A stretch of DNA of 64,000 bases from Saccharomonospora marina XMU15 (GCF_000244955.1 NZ_CM001439.1:4893234-4957233), one strand, 5' to 3'; positions 29,064-37,485 are shown, counted from the first letter of the stretch. The notes: generated from the letters alone by a model not told the origin. Program-made: numbers and translations.

Positions 29064-30007
29064 TCGAACACTTTCTGCCTGTCGTGGTCGAGGAAGTACT
29101 GCCAGGTGGCGGCCAGCCCGTCGCGCAGGCTGTACCGCGGCCGGTAGCCGATGGTCTGCTCGCTGCGGGAGACATCCACGACCACGGCGGGCATCTCGCC
29201 ACCGGGCGCGGGAACGTGCTGCACCGGAATCGGGCAACCGGTGACTTCCCGGACGGTCTCGATGAGTTCGAGCACCGAAACCGACCTACCCGCGCCCACG
29301 ATGGCCCTGCCGACGTGCTCGGCGTCCCAGGCGAGTTCGATCGCGCGCACGATGTCGTCGAGAAACACCAGATCGCGGCGCTGGGTGCCGTCGCCGTAGA
29401 CGCGCACGCCTTCGTCGCGCAGGGCGGCGCGCATCAGCCGAGGCACGAAGCTGTCCTTGTGACTCATCCCGGGTCCGTAGACGTTGGTGAAGCGAAGCGC
29501 GCACGTAGCCATGTCGTAGGCGCCCGCGTAGCCGGAGAGCAGCATCTCACAGGCGGCCTTGGTCGCCCCGTAGGGCGTCAGTGGCGCCAGCGGCATGTCC
29601 TCGGTGATCGTGGCCTCGCCTACGTCGCCGACCACGGCGTTGGTGGAGGCGAGGATGAACCTGCGCACCCCGTGCATTCTGGCGAGCTCGAGCAGTTCGT
29701 GGGTGATGGCCACGTTCTCCGAGTAGGTCTTGGAGGGCATCTCCACCGAGCGCAGCACCGACGTCACGGCGGCGAGGTGGATGATGCCGTCCGTGCCCGG
29801 CAGGATGGCTCGCTCCCTGACCTCCGGGTCGGCGAGGTCACCCTGGACGGCGACGATGCCCTCGTCGGTCACCGTCACCGGTTCCCGGTCGACGATGGTT
29901 ACGCGTGCGCCTTTCCGTCTGAACGCGGCGACAACAGCACGCCCTATGAAGCCACAGCCCCCAGTTACCACGACATTGCGGACGTCATCGTTGATCGGCG
30001 AAGCCAT
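29060..30007 (-). CDS. NAD-dependent sugar epimerase/dehydratase
   Basis: 315 aa extended SDR. VVTGGCGFIGRAVVAAF is the NAD loop, IIHLAAVTSV and LASTNAVVG carry the active-site region, and YGATKAACE is the YxxxK motif. ALRFTNVYGPG and DLVFLDDIVRAI are typical of UDP-glucose 4-epimerase-type enzymes. It begins the operon that continues into the glycosyltransferase. ATG 30007 lies 7 nt behind TAGTTT (leaderless pattern); a GTG at 30016 is the alternative. The substrate is a nucleotide sugar, identity unknown. Confidence 0.85.
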   Translation of the reverse strand: MASPINDDVRNVVVTGGCGFIGRAVVAAFRRKGARVTIVDREPVTVTDEGIVAVQGDLADPEVRERAILPGTDGIIHLAAVTSVLRSVEMPSKTYSENVAITHELLELARMHGVRRFILASTNAVVGDVGEATITEDMPLAPLTPYGATKAACEMLLSGYAGAYDMATCALRFTNVYGPGMSHKDSFVPRLMRAALRDEGVRVYGDGTQRRDLVFLDDIVRAIELAWDAEHVGRAIVGAGRSVSVLELIETVREVTGCPIPVQHVPAPGGEMPAVVVDVSRSEQTIGYRPRYSLRDGLAATWQYFLDHDRQKVFE

Positions 30008-30139
30008 GTGGCCCAAACTACCTGTCGCCCAGAACTACCCGTTCGGCGGCCAGCCGTTGGGGTGGCCAAGGCTTACAGAGAACGCCGAAACAGCGTTATT
30101 TTATCACGCAACGTAAAGAGTACAGTTCGGACAATCCAC

Positions 30140-30223
30140 TTGGGGTTCACACCACAGTGGATGCCCTGTCCCTTCTGCGGCTACGGCGTGTACCTCGAAC
30201 GTCGGGCCGGAGAGCCCGAGTGA
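30140..30223 (+). CDS. possible 20-27 aa zinc-ribbon-like peptide
   Basis: From ATG 30161 the frame reads MPCPFCGYGVYLERRAGEPE and stops; a TTG at 30140 would add LGFTPQW. The CPFCG knuckle is typical of zinc ribbons, but only one Cys pair is present. It lies between the divergent/co-directional minus-strand genes, in the only plus-strand position with a GACAAT-like box (30130-30135). It could be a remnant or an uncharacterised small protein. Confidence 0.3.
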   Translation: MGFTPQWMPCPFCGYGVYLERRAGEPE

Positions 30224-30266
30224 TTGTGGTCTCGACACTTTCGAGCCCGACTCGCCGATTCCCGGC

Positions 30267-30857
30267 TCAACCGACCACGATGAGCAACACTCCTACCCAG
30301 GACAGCCCCACCCCCGTAGCGATCCCCAGCGCGATCCAGCGAACGATCGGCACCGACCGGGCCAGCCACAGCGAAGGCGCCAGCCCGGCGGAGACGACGG
30401 TGGTAGCCGCGACCGCCACCCAGCCTGCTGTCTCCTGCGCCAACGCGCGCGCCAGCGCGACGATCGCCACGACGGCCACGACCGCGAAGAAGGCCGCGAC
30501 GGTCAGCCCGGTGCCCCATGGGGTCGATTCCTCGCCGCGCTCCGGCGCCGGCGCAGCCCGCCGGCGAGGCGGGGGCACCCGTAGCGCCCGCCCGGTCACC
30601 GGGTCCAGGTAGCTCACCTGCACCCCGAGTGCGGCGGCCACCCTGCCCGCGAGCTGCTTACCCCTGCGCGATACGACCTCGCCACCCGCGCCGTTACCGC
30701 TGCGGCGCACGGCAGCGGCCACCTGTGCCCACTCGTGTAATGCCTCGGCCAGGTCCGCGCCCAGCGCCACGTGGTGCGGATCGGCCTCGCGCCCGTCGTC
30801 GGTGCCGGTGAGCACCGCCCGCTCGCCCCGAACCAGCAGTTCCACCTCAGTGGCCAA
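30267..30857 (-). CDS. DUF2537 membrane protein
   Basis: 196 aa. A soluble N-terminal half (ATEVELLVRGERAVLTG, then HHVALGADLAEALHEWAQVA) is followed by a basic linker and about four membrane helices (GLTVAAFFAVVAVVAIVALA, WVAVAATTVVSAGL, IVRWIALGIATGVGLSWVGV). I recall this family beside serC/sepH and the SpoU methyltransferase in mycobacteria. The start appears to be TTG with GGGGGAGA just upstream. It follows the SpoU gene by 12 bp and is probably co-transcribed with it. Function unknown. Confidence 0.72.
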   Translation of the reverse strand: MATEVELLVRGERAVLTGTDDGREADPHHVALGADLAEALHEWAQVAAAVRRSGNGAGGEVVSRRGKQLAGRVAAALGVQVSYLDPVTGRALRVPPPRRRAAPAPERGEESTPWGTGLTVAAFFAVVAVVAIVALARALAQETAGWVAVAATTVVSAGLAPSLWLARSVPIVRWIALGIATGVGLSWVGVLLIVVG

Positions 30858-30869
30858 CCGTCTCCCCCA

Positions 30870-31718
30870 TCAGTTCGCCGCCGCGGCAGAGGCGTCGCGC
30901 TCGCCGGACGACGCCGCCGCGCGAGTGCCGGTCAGCTCGTAGAAGGCGACCGCGGCCGCCGTCGCCACGTTGAGGGAATCGACACCGGGTGCCATCGGAA
31001 TGCGCACGGCCAGCTGCGCCGCCGCGATCGCCTGCTCCGAAAGCCCGTGCCCCTCCGAACCGAGCAACACCGCCACCCTGCCTGTCGTGCCGTTCGGCAG
31101 CCTACGCAGGTCGACCGCGTCCGGTCTCGGTGTCAACGCCGCGACGGTGAACCCGCGCTCACGCAGCCACAGCAGGGCTCGCGGCCATTCGGGCAGCGCG
31201 GCGAACGGCACCCGCAGCACGTTTCCCATCGAGACCCGCACGCTGCGCCGGTACAGCGGATCGGCACAGCCGGGCCCCAGCAGCACGCCGTCGACACCGA
31301 ACGCGGCCGCGTTGCGAAAGAGCGAACCCAGATTCTCGTGATCACCGACGCCCTCCAGCACGGCGAGCACCCTGGCATCGGCGACGACACTCTCGACCGT
31401 CGGCTGCGGCACCCGCTCGGCGACGGCGAGCACGCCCCGGTTGAGGTGGAACCCGACGACATCGGCCATCACCTCCGAGGAAGTGACGTAGGCGGGTACC
31501 GGCAGCCCGGCCAGGTCGTCGGCCAGTTCCTCGATCCTTCGCCGCACGCCGAGCACGGCGAGTGGCCGGTACGGCGATGCGAGCAGCCTGCGCACCACCA
31601 CGGTCCCCTCTGCGATCACAAGACCCCTGCCACCCGGCCGGTCCGGCCTGCGGTCGGCGGTGGTGAGGTCTCGGAAATCGTCGAGTCGAGGGTCTGCCGC
31701 CTCGTTGACGTAGATCAT
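30870..31718 (-). CDS. SpoU-family RNA methyltransferase
   Basis: 282 aa SPOUT enzyme, 2'-O-ribose methylation of rRNA or tRNA. The three family motifs are visible: EGVGDHENLGSLFRNAAAFG (motif 1), VAVLLGSEGHGLS (motif 2) and IPMAPGVDSLNVATAAAVAF (motif 3), which together form the SAM-binding knot. An N-terminal substrate-binding domain precedes them. ATG 31718 has GGCAGG 8 nt upstream. The Ala-rich tail is dispensable. It resembles Rv0881 in sequence and in being next to a DUF2537 gene. The target nucleotide is unknown. Confidence 0.88.
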   Translation of the reverse strand: MIYVNEAADPRLDDFRDLTTADRRPDRPGGRGLVIAEGTVVVRRLLASPYRPLAVLGVRRRIEELADDLAGLPVPAYVTSSEVMADVVGFHLNRGVLAVAERVPQPTVESVVADARVLAVLEGVGDHENLGSLFRNAAAFGVDGVLLGPGCADPLYRRSVRVSMGNVLRVPFAALPEWPRALLWLRERGFTVAALTPRPDAVDLRRLPNGTTGRVAVLLGSEGHGLSEQAIAAAQLAVRIPMAPGVDSLNVATAAAVAFYELTGTRAAASSGERDASAAAAN

Positions 31719-31951
31719 CTGGGCCACCTGCCGAGTTTCGCATCCGCCGCGCGAACAGGGGTCAGTGCTCCGAATGCTGGGTAACCCGATCCTGCGAACG
31801 GCGCCAGCTTGCGCTAAGTGAAGCACGGGTGACGGACGGCACCAGATTGGCCGCTAGCTCTGGCCCCCGCCATGTGCCAACGTTGCCGCCTGGCAGGGGA
31901 AACGCCGAGGCCGTCGGGGAGCCAAGGCTGAGGACGAAAAGGGATGCCCTC
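31719..31951 (+). promoter_or_regulatory. 233-bp divergent region with a structured leader
   Basis: It separates the SpoU gene from the GCS2-like ligase. The Shine-Dalgarno of the ligase (AAAAGGG) lies in a possible small hairpin: AGGG 31940-31943 with CCCT 31947-31950, extended by GAGG 31930-31933 with CCTC 31948-31951 in an alternative pairing. No known riboswitch consensus was recognised. A frame open from 31829 in phase with the ligase is not considered coding. Confidence 0.25.
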
Positions 31952-33448
31952 ATGGGTAAGGACGTGGCACCGGGCTCCTTCAATCCCAGGGATCGAGGGC
32001 GGTATCGCCGCAAGGTGCAACGCTGCCTGGACACCCTCGCGCGGATGCTCTCCGACGGCAGCTTCTCGTTCCCGCGCAAGCACATCGGCCTTGAAGTGGA
32101 GCTGAATCTGGTCGACGAGGCGATGCGGCCGTCGATGTCGAACGCGGCCGTCCTCGACACGCTCGACGACCCGCTGTTCACAACCGAACTCTCGCAGCAC
32201 AACATCGAGTTGAACGTGCCGCCGCGCCCGCTGGACGGCGACTCCGCGCTGCGGCTGGAGCAGGACCTGCACGCCCACCTGGACAAGGCGAGGGCAAAGG
32301 CCGGGCAGGCGGGTTCGTTGATCGCGCCCATCGGCATCCTGCCGACGCTGCGGCAGGAGCACTTCGACCAGAAGTGGCTCACCAACAGCGCACGCTACTC
32401 GCTGCTCAACGACCAGATCCTCGCCTCCCGCGGCGAGCAGACACTGCTGTCGCTTGAGGGCAGCGGGCTCGCGGGCAAGCCGCCGGAGCGGCTGCGCAGC
32501 TTCGCGGACTCGATCCTGCCCGAGGCGGCCTGCACGTCGGTCCAGCTACATCTGCAGGTGGCGCCGGAGGAGTTCGCCGCGCACTGGAACGCCGCGCAGT
32601 GCCTCGCGGGCGTGCAGGTCGCGCTGGGAGCGAACTCACCTTTCCTACTCGGAAAGGCACTGTGGCACGAGACGCGTATCCCGCTGTTCCTGCAGGCGAC
32701 CGACACCAGGCCAGAAGAGCTGAAGAACCAGGGGGTACGGCCGAGGGTGTGGTTCGGCGAACGCTGGATCACCTCCATCTTCGACCTGTTCGAGGAGAAC
32801 GTCCGCTACTTCCCCGGGCTGCTTCCCGAGACCGACGACGAGGACCCCATGGAAGCGCTGGAGTCCGGCGAGGTGCCGAAGCTGACCGAACTGCGGTTGC
32901 ACAACGGCACGGTATGGCGCTGGAACCGGCCGGTGTACGACGTCGTGGACGGCAAGCCGCACCTGCGCGTGGAGAACCGGGTGCTGCCCGCGGGGCCGAC
33001 CGTGGTCGACATGATGGCCAACGCCGCGTTCTTCTACGGCGCGCAGCGGGCACTGGCCGAGCAGGAAAGGCCGGTGTGGACGCAGATGTCCTTCCAGGCC
33101 GCCGAGGAGAACCTCTACACCGGTGCCCGCAACGGCTTCGACGCGCGGCTTTACTGGCCGGGTGTCGGCTGGGTTCCCCCTGACGAACTGGTGTTGCGGG
33201 TGCTGCTGCCGCTGGCGAGGCAGGGCCTGCGGGATTCCGATGTCTCCACCGACGTGGCCGACCGCTACCTCGGAGTGATCGAGCGGCGCTGTATCGCGCG
33301 GCGCAGTGGCAGCACCTGGCAGCGCGAGAGCGTGGTGAGGGCGCAGGAGCGCGGCTTGGACCGGGACTCGGCGCTGGTCGCGATGCTGCGTGACTACCTC
33401 CAACTGGCCGAGGCGGGCGAGCCGGTGCACGAGTGGCCGGTAGCCTGA
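31952..33448 (+). CDS. glutamate-cysteine-ligase-like protein (GCS2 family)
   Basis: 498 aa. KHIGLEVELNLVDEAMRPS is the N-terminal ATP/Glu-binding block of GCS2 ligases, HNIELNVPPRPL and IAPIGILPTL follow, and HNGTVWRWNRPVYDV with LRVENRVLPAGPTVVDM forms the C-terminal part of the active site. The canonical enzyme joins Glu and Cys; members in actinobacteria also act in ergothioneine or other amide syntheses, so the product is uncertain. ATG 31952 follows AAAAGGG by about 8 nt. It is followed by a TetR gene after 28 bp. Confidence 0.78.
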   Translation: MGKDVAPGSFNPRDRGRYRRKVQRCLDTLARMLSDGSFSFPRKHIGLEVELNLVDEAMRPSMSNAAVLDTLDDPLFTTELSQHNIELNVPPRPLDGDSALRLEQDLHAHLDKARAKAGQAGSLIAPIGILPTLRQEHFDQKWLTNSARYSLLNDQILASRGEQTLLSLEGSGLAGKPPERLRSFADSILPEAACTSVQLHLQVAPEEFAAHWNAAQCLAGVQVALGANSPFLLGKALWHETRIPLFLQATDTRPEELKNQGVRPRVWFGERWITSIFDLFEENVRYFPGLLPETDDEDPMEALESGEVPKLTELRLHNGTVWRWNRPVYDVVDGKPHLRVENRVLPAGPTVVDMMANAAFFYGAQRALAEQERPVWTQMSFQAAEENLYTGARNGFDARLYWPGVGWVPPDELVLRVLLPLARQGLRDSDVSTDVADRYLGVIERRCIARRSGSTWQRESVVRAQERGLDRDSALVAMLRDYLQLAEAGEPVHEWPVA

Positions 33449-33476
33449 CGGGTTCCGGCCTGCGGGAGGTGCGCGT

Positions 33477-34085
33477 ATGCCCAAGATCATCGGTGACTCA
33501 CTGCCCGAGCACCGCGCGCGGGTGAGGGCGAAGGTGTTCGACGCGCTGCGCAACCAACTCTACGAGCGCGGATTCGACGCCATCACGCTCGCGGGCGTCG
33601 CTGCGGAGGCGGGTGTGGGCCGCACCGCGATGTACAACCATTTTCCCGACAAGGAACACCTGCTGGTCGCCTTCGTCGAGCACGAGGCCGCCGACTACGT
33701 CGAGCGGCTGCGCGCGGAGTTGTCCGCCACCACCGACCCGGTGCAGCGGCTGGCCACGTTCGTGCGGCTGCAACTGCGCACGCTCGCCGACTACCACCTG
33801 CCGCCGGGCAGCACGCTGGCCTCCGCGCTGGCTCCGGCCTCCTACCGCAGGGTGGCCGCCCACGCCGACCCGATCACCGAGCAGTTGCGAGCCGCGCTCC
33901 TCGACGGCGTGCGCTCGGGGCGGCTGCCGCGGCAGGACCCCGACATCGTCGTCCCGATGATCATGGCAGCGCTCGGCGCCAGGCAGGTGGTGGACGTACC
34001 GCCGGAGCAACTGGAGGACGCGATCGCCTCCGCGGTCTCGTTCGTACTTCGTGCGGTCGGGGTGGATCAGGCCGCGCCGGATTGA
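33477..34085 (+). CDS. TetR-family regulator
   Basis: 202 aa. HTH ITLAGVAAEAGVGRTAMYNHF lies near residues 37-57. GGGAGG lies about 8 nt before ATG 33477. It sits between the GCS2-like ligase and heme oxygenase on the same strand, and the perfect operator-like repeat TGACAGGCTGTCA lies just beyond its stop in the leader of heme oxygenase. Control of heme oxygenase, autoregulation, or both are possible. Confidence 0.83.
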   Translation: MPKIIGDSLPEHRARVRAKVFDALRNQLYERGFDAITLAGVAAEAGVGRTAMYNHFPDKEHLLVAFVEHEAADYVERLRAELSATTDPVQRLATFVRLQLRTLADYHLPPGSTLASALAPASYRRVAAHADPITEQLRAALLDGVRSGRLPRQDPDIVVPMIMAALGARQVVDVPPEQLEDAIASAVSFVLRAVGVDQAAPD

Positions 34086-34124
34086 CGGGCTCGCCCTGCC
34101 GCGATTTCTCTCCTACGATCTTTA

Positions 34125-34137
34125 TGACAGGCTGTCA
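34125..34137. promoter_or_regulatory. perfect palindrome TGACAGGCTGTCA, candidate operator of heme oxygenase
   Basis: TGACAG (34125-34130) and CTGTCA (34132-34137) around a single G, 17 bp upstream of the heme oxygenase start and just after a TACGAT -10-like box (34114-34119). A TetR gene ends 40 bp upstream. It is closely similar to the element before ephD. Confidence 0.5.
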
Positions 34138-34153
34138 GATCCGGGGAGGCGTG

Positions 34154-34810
34154 ATGGCGGTGCCCAACTCGTTCTCACAACAGTTGCGCGAGTCCACCCG
34201 GCAGGTACACGAGCGCGCGCACCATTCCACCTTCATGAGCGCTCTGCTGGACGGCAGGCTCCCGCTGAAGAGCTACACGAGGCTGGCGGAGCAGTACTAC
34301 TTCATCTACCGCACGCTGGAGCAGGCCAGTGAGGCCATGGCCCGCGACGCGGTAGGGGCGCCGTTCGTGCTCGAGGAGTTGTACCGGCTGCCCGCGCTGG
34401 GCGAGGACCTGGAGTTTCTTCTCGGCCCGCAATGGCGGCACACGGTCAACCCGCTGCCCGCCACCGGGGAGTACGTGCGCAGGATGCGCGAGGTGGCCTT
34501 CGAATGGCCGGGCGGGTACGTGGCCCATCACTACACGCGCTACCTCGGCGACCTGGCAGGCGGCCAGGTGGTCGGGTCGCTGCTGCGCCGCCGCTACGGG
34601 ATCAGCGGCGCGGGCGCGCGGTTCTACGACTTCTCCCGGGTGGGCAACCCGCACGCCTTCCGCAAGCGTTACCGCGGCTTGCTCGACAGCGCCGGTTGGG
34701 ACGCGGGCGAGCGGCAGCGCATCGTCGACGAGACGCTGCTGGCGTTCGAACTGAACATCCGCGTGCTCACCGAGCTCGCGGCCGCTACGGCGGCGGACCG
34801 GGCGGCGTAG
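34154..34810 (+). CDS. biliverdin-forming heme oxygenase
   Basis: 218 aa, HmuO/HO-1 family. STRQVHERAHHSTFM contains the proximal haem ligand His19 (equivalent to His20 of diphtherial HmuO by eye), and YLGDLAGGQVVG is the distal-helix GDLxGG motif. It opens haem to biliverdin, CO and iron. ATG 34154 follows GGGGAGG by 4 nt; an upstream open frame to 34082 overlaps the TetR gene and is unlikely to be used. Regulation probably involves the palindrome at 34125. SOD follows. Confidence 0.92.
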   Translation: MAVPNSFSQQLRESTRQVHERAHHSTFMSALLDGRLPLKSYTRLAEQYYFIYRTLEQASEAMARDAVGAPFVLEELYRLPALGEDLEFLLGPQWRHTVNPLPATGEYVRRMREVAFEWPGGYVAHHYTRYLGDLAGGQVVGSLLRRRYGISGAGARFYDFSRVGNPHAFRKRYRGLLDSAGWDAGERQRIVDETLLAFELNIRVLTELAAATAADRAA

Positions 34811-34835
34811 GTCGTGTGGCGGCGCTAACAACACC

Positions 34836-34869
34836 TTGACCTCGACCTAGCTCGACGTAGCAAGGTCAA
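34836..34869. promoter_or_regulatory. inverted repeat TTGACCT...AGGTCAA upstream of sodA
   Basis: TTGACCT (34836-34842) and AGGTCAA (34863-34869) are exact complements 20 nt apart, about 90 bp before the SOD start. It may be a regulator site or promoter element; no matching known box was recognised. Confidence 0.25.
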
Positions 34870-34958
34870 CTCCGCACGCCCCGGTTAGCCGAGTAGGACC
34901 ACGGCTACTAGGTTGGCAGCTGAGAAGGCTTGGCACGAAACGCTTACAAGGAGGGCCA

Positions 34959-35582
34959 ATGGCCACGTACGAGCTTCCTGACCTCGATTACGACTACGGC
35001 GCCCTCGAGCCGCACATCTCGGGTGAGATCAACGAACTGCACCACACCAAGCATCACCAGACCTACGTCAACGGCGCGAACCAGACACTGGAGAAGCTCG
35101 CCGCGGCCCGTGACGCGAACGACTTCGGCTCCATCGTGGGCCTTGAGACGACGCTGGCGTTCAACCTGGCTGGGCACGCCAACCACGTCGTTTGGTGGAA
35201 GATCCTTTCGCCCAACGGTGGCGACAAGCCGACGGGCGAGCTGGCCGCGGCGATCGACGACGCCTTCGGCTCGTTCGACAAGTTCAAGGCGCAGTTCACC
35301 GCCGTGTGCACCACGATCCAGGGCAACGGCTGGGGAGCGCTGTCGTGGGACCCGATCGGCAAGACGCTGATCACCCAGCAGCTTCGCGACCACCACAACA
35401 ACCTGGTCCTGCCCACGGTGCCGATCCTGCTTGTGGACGTGTGGGAGCACGCGTTCTACCTGCAGTACAAGAACGTGAAGCCGGACTACGTCAACGCGCT
35501 GTGGAACGTCTTCGACTGGGCCGAGATCGGCAAGCGGTTCGAGGACGCCAAGGCAGGCCGCAACGGTCTGCTGCTTTCCTGA
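34959..35582 (+). CDS. sodA: superoxide dismutase, Fe/Mn family
   Basis: 207 aa. It dismutates superoxide. Metal ligands by position and motif are His28 ([11 protein letters not shown]), His76 ([10 protein letters not shown]), Asp160 and His164 ([14 protein letters not shown]). [10 protein letters not shown] is the second-sphere Gln/Gly region. There is no signal peptide. AAGGAGGGCC lies before the ATG, a strong Shine-Dalgarno. Metal preference (Fe or Mn) cannot be decided. It is closed by an 18-bp terminator stem. Confidence 0.95.
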   Translation: MATYELPDLDYDYGALEPHISGEINELHHTKHHQTYVNGANQTLEKLAAARDANDFGSIVGLETTLAFNLAGHANHVVWWKILSPNGGDKPTGELAAAIDDAFGSFDKFKAQFTAVCTTIQGNGWGALSWDPIGKTLITQQLRDHHNNLVLPTVPILLVDVWEHAFYLQYKNVKPDYVNALWNVFDWAEIGKRFEDAKAGRNGLLLS

Positions 35583-35601
35583 AGCGCCCGGTACCGCACG
35601 A

Positions 35602-35642
35602 AACGAGGCCCTGTCCCGCGGCTTGCGGGACAGGGCCTCGTT
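35602..35642 (+). terminator. terminator of sodA
   Basis: A perfect 18-bp stem (35602-35619 with 35625-35642; arms begin AACGAGGCCC and GCGGGACAGG) with a 5-nt loop, 20 bp after the stop. It also faces the convergent MFS gene. Confidence 0.92.
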
Positions 35643-35685
35643 CGTTCCCGAACTGACTGCCGCTCCCACCACGAAGCGGTGCAAA

Positions 35686-35704
35686 TAAGGTTAGCCTAAC
35701 TTCA
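35686..35704. promoter_or_regulatory. IdeR/DtxR-like iron box
   Basis: GTTAG-C-CTAAC (35690-35700) is the symmetric core of the 19-bp iron box (TTAGGTTAGGCTAACCTAA); I count 15 of 19 matches over 35686-35704. It overlaps the stop codon of an MFS gene in the convergent gap after sodA, which is an odd place for an operator. It may control a small or antisense transcript, or be fortuitous. Confidence 0.4.
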
Positions 35705-37013
35705 CCTCGGGTGGCAAGGGGGCTCTGCGAGCCCGCCGCAGCACCAGCGCGCACCCGACGGCGGCCGCCACCGCCGCCAGCCCACCGATGTAGAACGGCG
35801 AGCGGCCACCGAGCGTGCCGGCCAGCCACCCGGTCATCGGGCCGCCGATGGGGTTGCCGCCGATCAGCACCAGCACGTACAGCCCCATGACGCGCCCCCG
35901 CATTCGCTGCGCCACCGAGGTCTGCACCAGCGCGTTGGCGGTGTTGAGGAACGTGATGGTCGCGAAGCCCAGTGGGACCAGTGCCACCGCGAATGCCACG
36001 TAGCTCGGCATGAACGCCGCGACCGTCTCGATCGCGCCGAGCGCGAACGCGGAAAGCAGCAGCACCCGCACGCTCGGGGCACGCCTGCTGCCCCGCCGTG
36101 CCGCGGCCAACGCGCCGGTGAACGTGCCGACGGCGAGCATGGTGGACAGCAACCCGTAGCCGTCGGCCCTGGTGTCGAACACATTGGCCGCGACGATGGC
36201 GAGCGAGGTGAAGAAGGTGATCCCGAAGGTGCTGACGAAGAACACCAGCACCAGCACCGTCAGCAGTTCCCGATGACCGCGCACGTAGCGCAGCCCCTCC
36301 CGCAACTGGCCCTTGGCACGTGCCACGACCGGCGCGCTGAACAACTCCTCGGGTCTCATCAGCGCGAGCCCGGCGATGACCGCCAGCGTGCTCACCGCGT
36401 TGGCGACGAACAGCCAGCCGGTGCCGACCAGCACGATCGCGAACCCGGCGACGGCTGGGCCGACGATCCTGGCCATGTTGAACACCGAGGAGTTCAGCGC
36501 CACCGCGTTGGGCACCTGCCTCGGCCCGACCATCTCGGCGACGAAGGACTGCCGGGTCGGCACCTCCATCGCCGAGAGCGCCCCGAGCCCGAACGCCAGG
36601 GCGTAGACGTGCCACAGCTGCACCAGGCCGGTCACATCGAGCGCCCCGAGCACCCCAGCGACCACGAAGTTGCCCGTCTGGATCGCGATGAGCAGCTTGC
36701 GCTTGTCGACCCGGTCGGCCAGCACGCCTGCCCACAGCGACAGCAGCAGCGTCGGGGTGAACTGCAACGCGACCGCGACGCCGAGCGCCACCGGGTTGTA
36801 CCCGCTCAGTTCGAAGACCAGCCAGTCCTGCGCGATGCGCTGCATCCAGGTGCCGGTGTTGGAGACGATCTGGCCGCTGAAGAACAGCCGGTAGTTGCGG
36901 ATGCGCAACGAGGCGAACGTGCCACGGCCTGCCGTCGCGGGTGGGCCTTCGGCCGGTTCGCGGGTAGCGGAAAGCTCGTGCTGGGTTCTTGCTTCGCTAC
37001 CCGTGATACTCAC
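35691..37013 (-). CDS. MFS transporter, EntS-like (MFS_3)
   Basis: 440 aa, about twelve helices. FASLRIRNYRLFFSGQIVSNTGTWMQRIAQDWLVF is split here as the family opening (FFSGQIVSNTGTWMQR), ADRVDKRKLLI is the loop 2-3 motif, and MEVPTRQSFVAEMV and RMRGRVMGLY follow. It is an exporter of unknown substrate. It starts at GTG 37013, with GGAGGCGA about 12 nt before. It is the last gene of a minus-strand run after the MarR gene, and its 3' end carries an iron-box-like element. Confidence 0.78.
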   Translation of the reverse strand: MSITGSEARTQHELSATREPAEGPPATAGRGTFASLRIRNYRLFFSGQIVSNTGTWMQRIAQDWLVFELSGYNPVALGVAVALQFTPTLLLSLWAGVLADRVDKRKLLIAIQTGNFVVAGVLGALDVTGLVQLWHVYALAFGLGALSAMEVPTRQSFVAEMVGPRQVPNAVALNSSVFNMARIVGPAVAGFAIVLVGTGWLFVANAVSTLAVIAGLALMRPEELFSAPVVARAKGQLREGLRYVRGHRELLTVLVLVFFVSTFGITFFTSLAIVAANVFDTRADGYGLLSTMLAVGTFTGALAAARRGSRRAPSVRVLLLSAFALGAIETVAAFMPSYVAFAVALVPLGFATITFLNTANALVQTSVAQRMRGRVMGLYVLVLIGGNPIGGPMTGWLAGTLGGRSPFYIGGLAAVAAAVGCALVLRRARRAPLPPEVKLG

Positions 37014-37046
37014 GCCGTGTTGTCGCCTCCCACGATGTCGGTGGCG

Positions 37047-37481
37047 TCAGCCGTTGCCCGCCATCCTGTCGATGATCTCGGCGGCCCTGGAGAGCACCTC
37101 GCGCTCCTCGCCGCTCAGTTCGCCCAACCGGTCGTCCAGCCACGCCTCGCGCACCGAGATCATCGCCCGCACGTAGTCGAGGCCCTTCTCGGTGATCGCC
37201 ACGATCGCCTGCCTGCCGTCGGTGGGGTGCGGGCTGCGCTCGACGTAGCCCGTCTCCTCGAGGGCAGCGATCACCCTCGTCATCGAGGGCGGCTGGACCC
37301 CTTCCTTCGCCGCGAGCTGACCCGGCGTCATCGCCCCGCACTTGTGCACCGTGGAAAGCGCGGAGATCTGGGTCAGCGAAAGGTCCTGACCGGTTCGTTG
37401 TGCCCGCAGCCTCCGATTCAGCCGCACCACGGCGAGCCGCAGCCTGCTCGCCAGTGATCGGTCGGAAACGGGGTCGGACAC
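37047..37481 (-). CDS. MarR-family regulator
   Basis: 144 aa winged-helix protein. LSLTQISALSTVHKCGAMTPGQLAAKEGVQ is the start of the DNA-binding domain (helix PSMTRVIAALEETGYV), with the wing TDGRQAIVAITEKG. GTG 37481 begins 4 nt after the stop of the PEP-mutase gene, so coupling is likely; GAGG in the end of that gene may serve as the ribosome site. Length and neighbourhood are like Rv0880. A longer upstream frame is a shadow of the PEP-mutase gene. It may regulate the MFS pump downstream. Confidence 0.85.
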   Translation of the reverse strand: MSDPVSDRSLASRLRLAVVRLNRRLRAQRTGQDLSLTQISALSTVHKCGAMTPGQLAAKEGVQPPSMTRVIAALEETGYVERSPHPTDGRQAIVAITEKGLDYVRAMISVREAWLDDRLGELSGEEREVLSRAAEIIDRMAGNG

Positions 37482-37485
37482 ATCC

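Noticed and set aside
34082-34153. Heme oxygenase starting at 34082
   Set aside because: It would overlap the TetR stop and read through the promoter palindrome; ATG 34154 has a strong Shine-Dalgarno and the family N-terminus.
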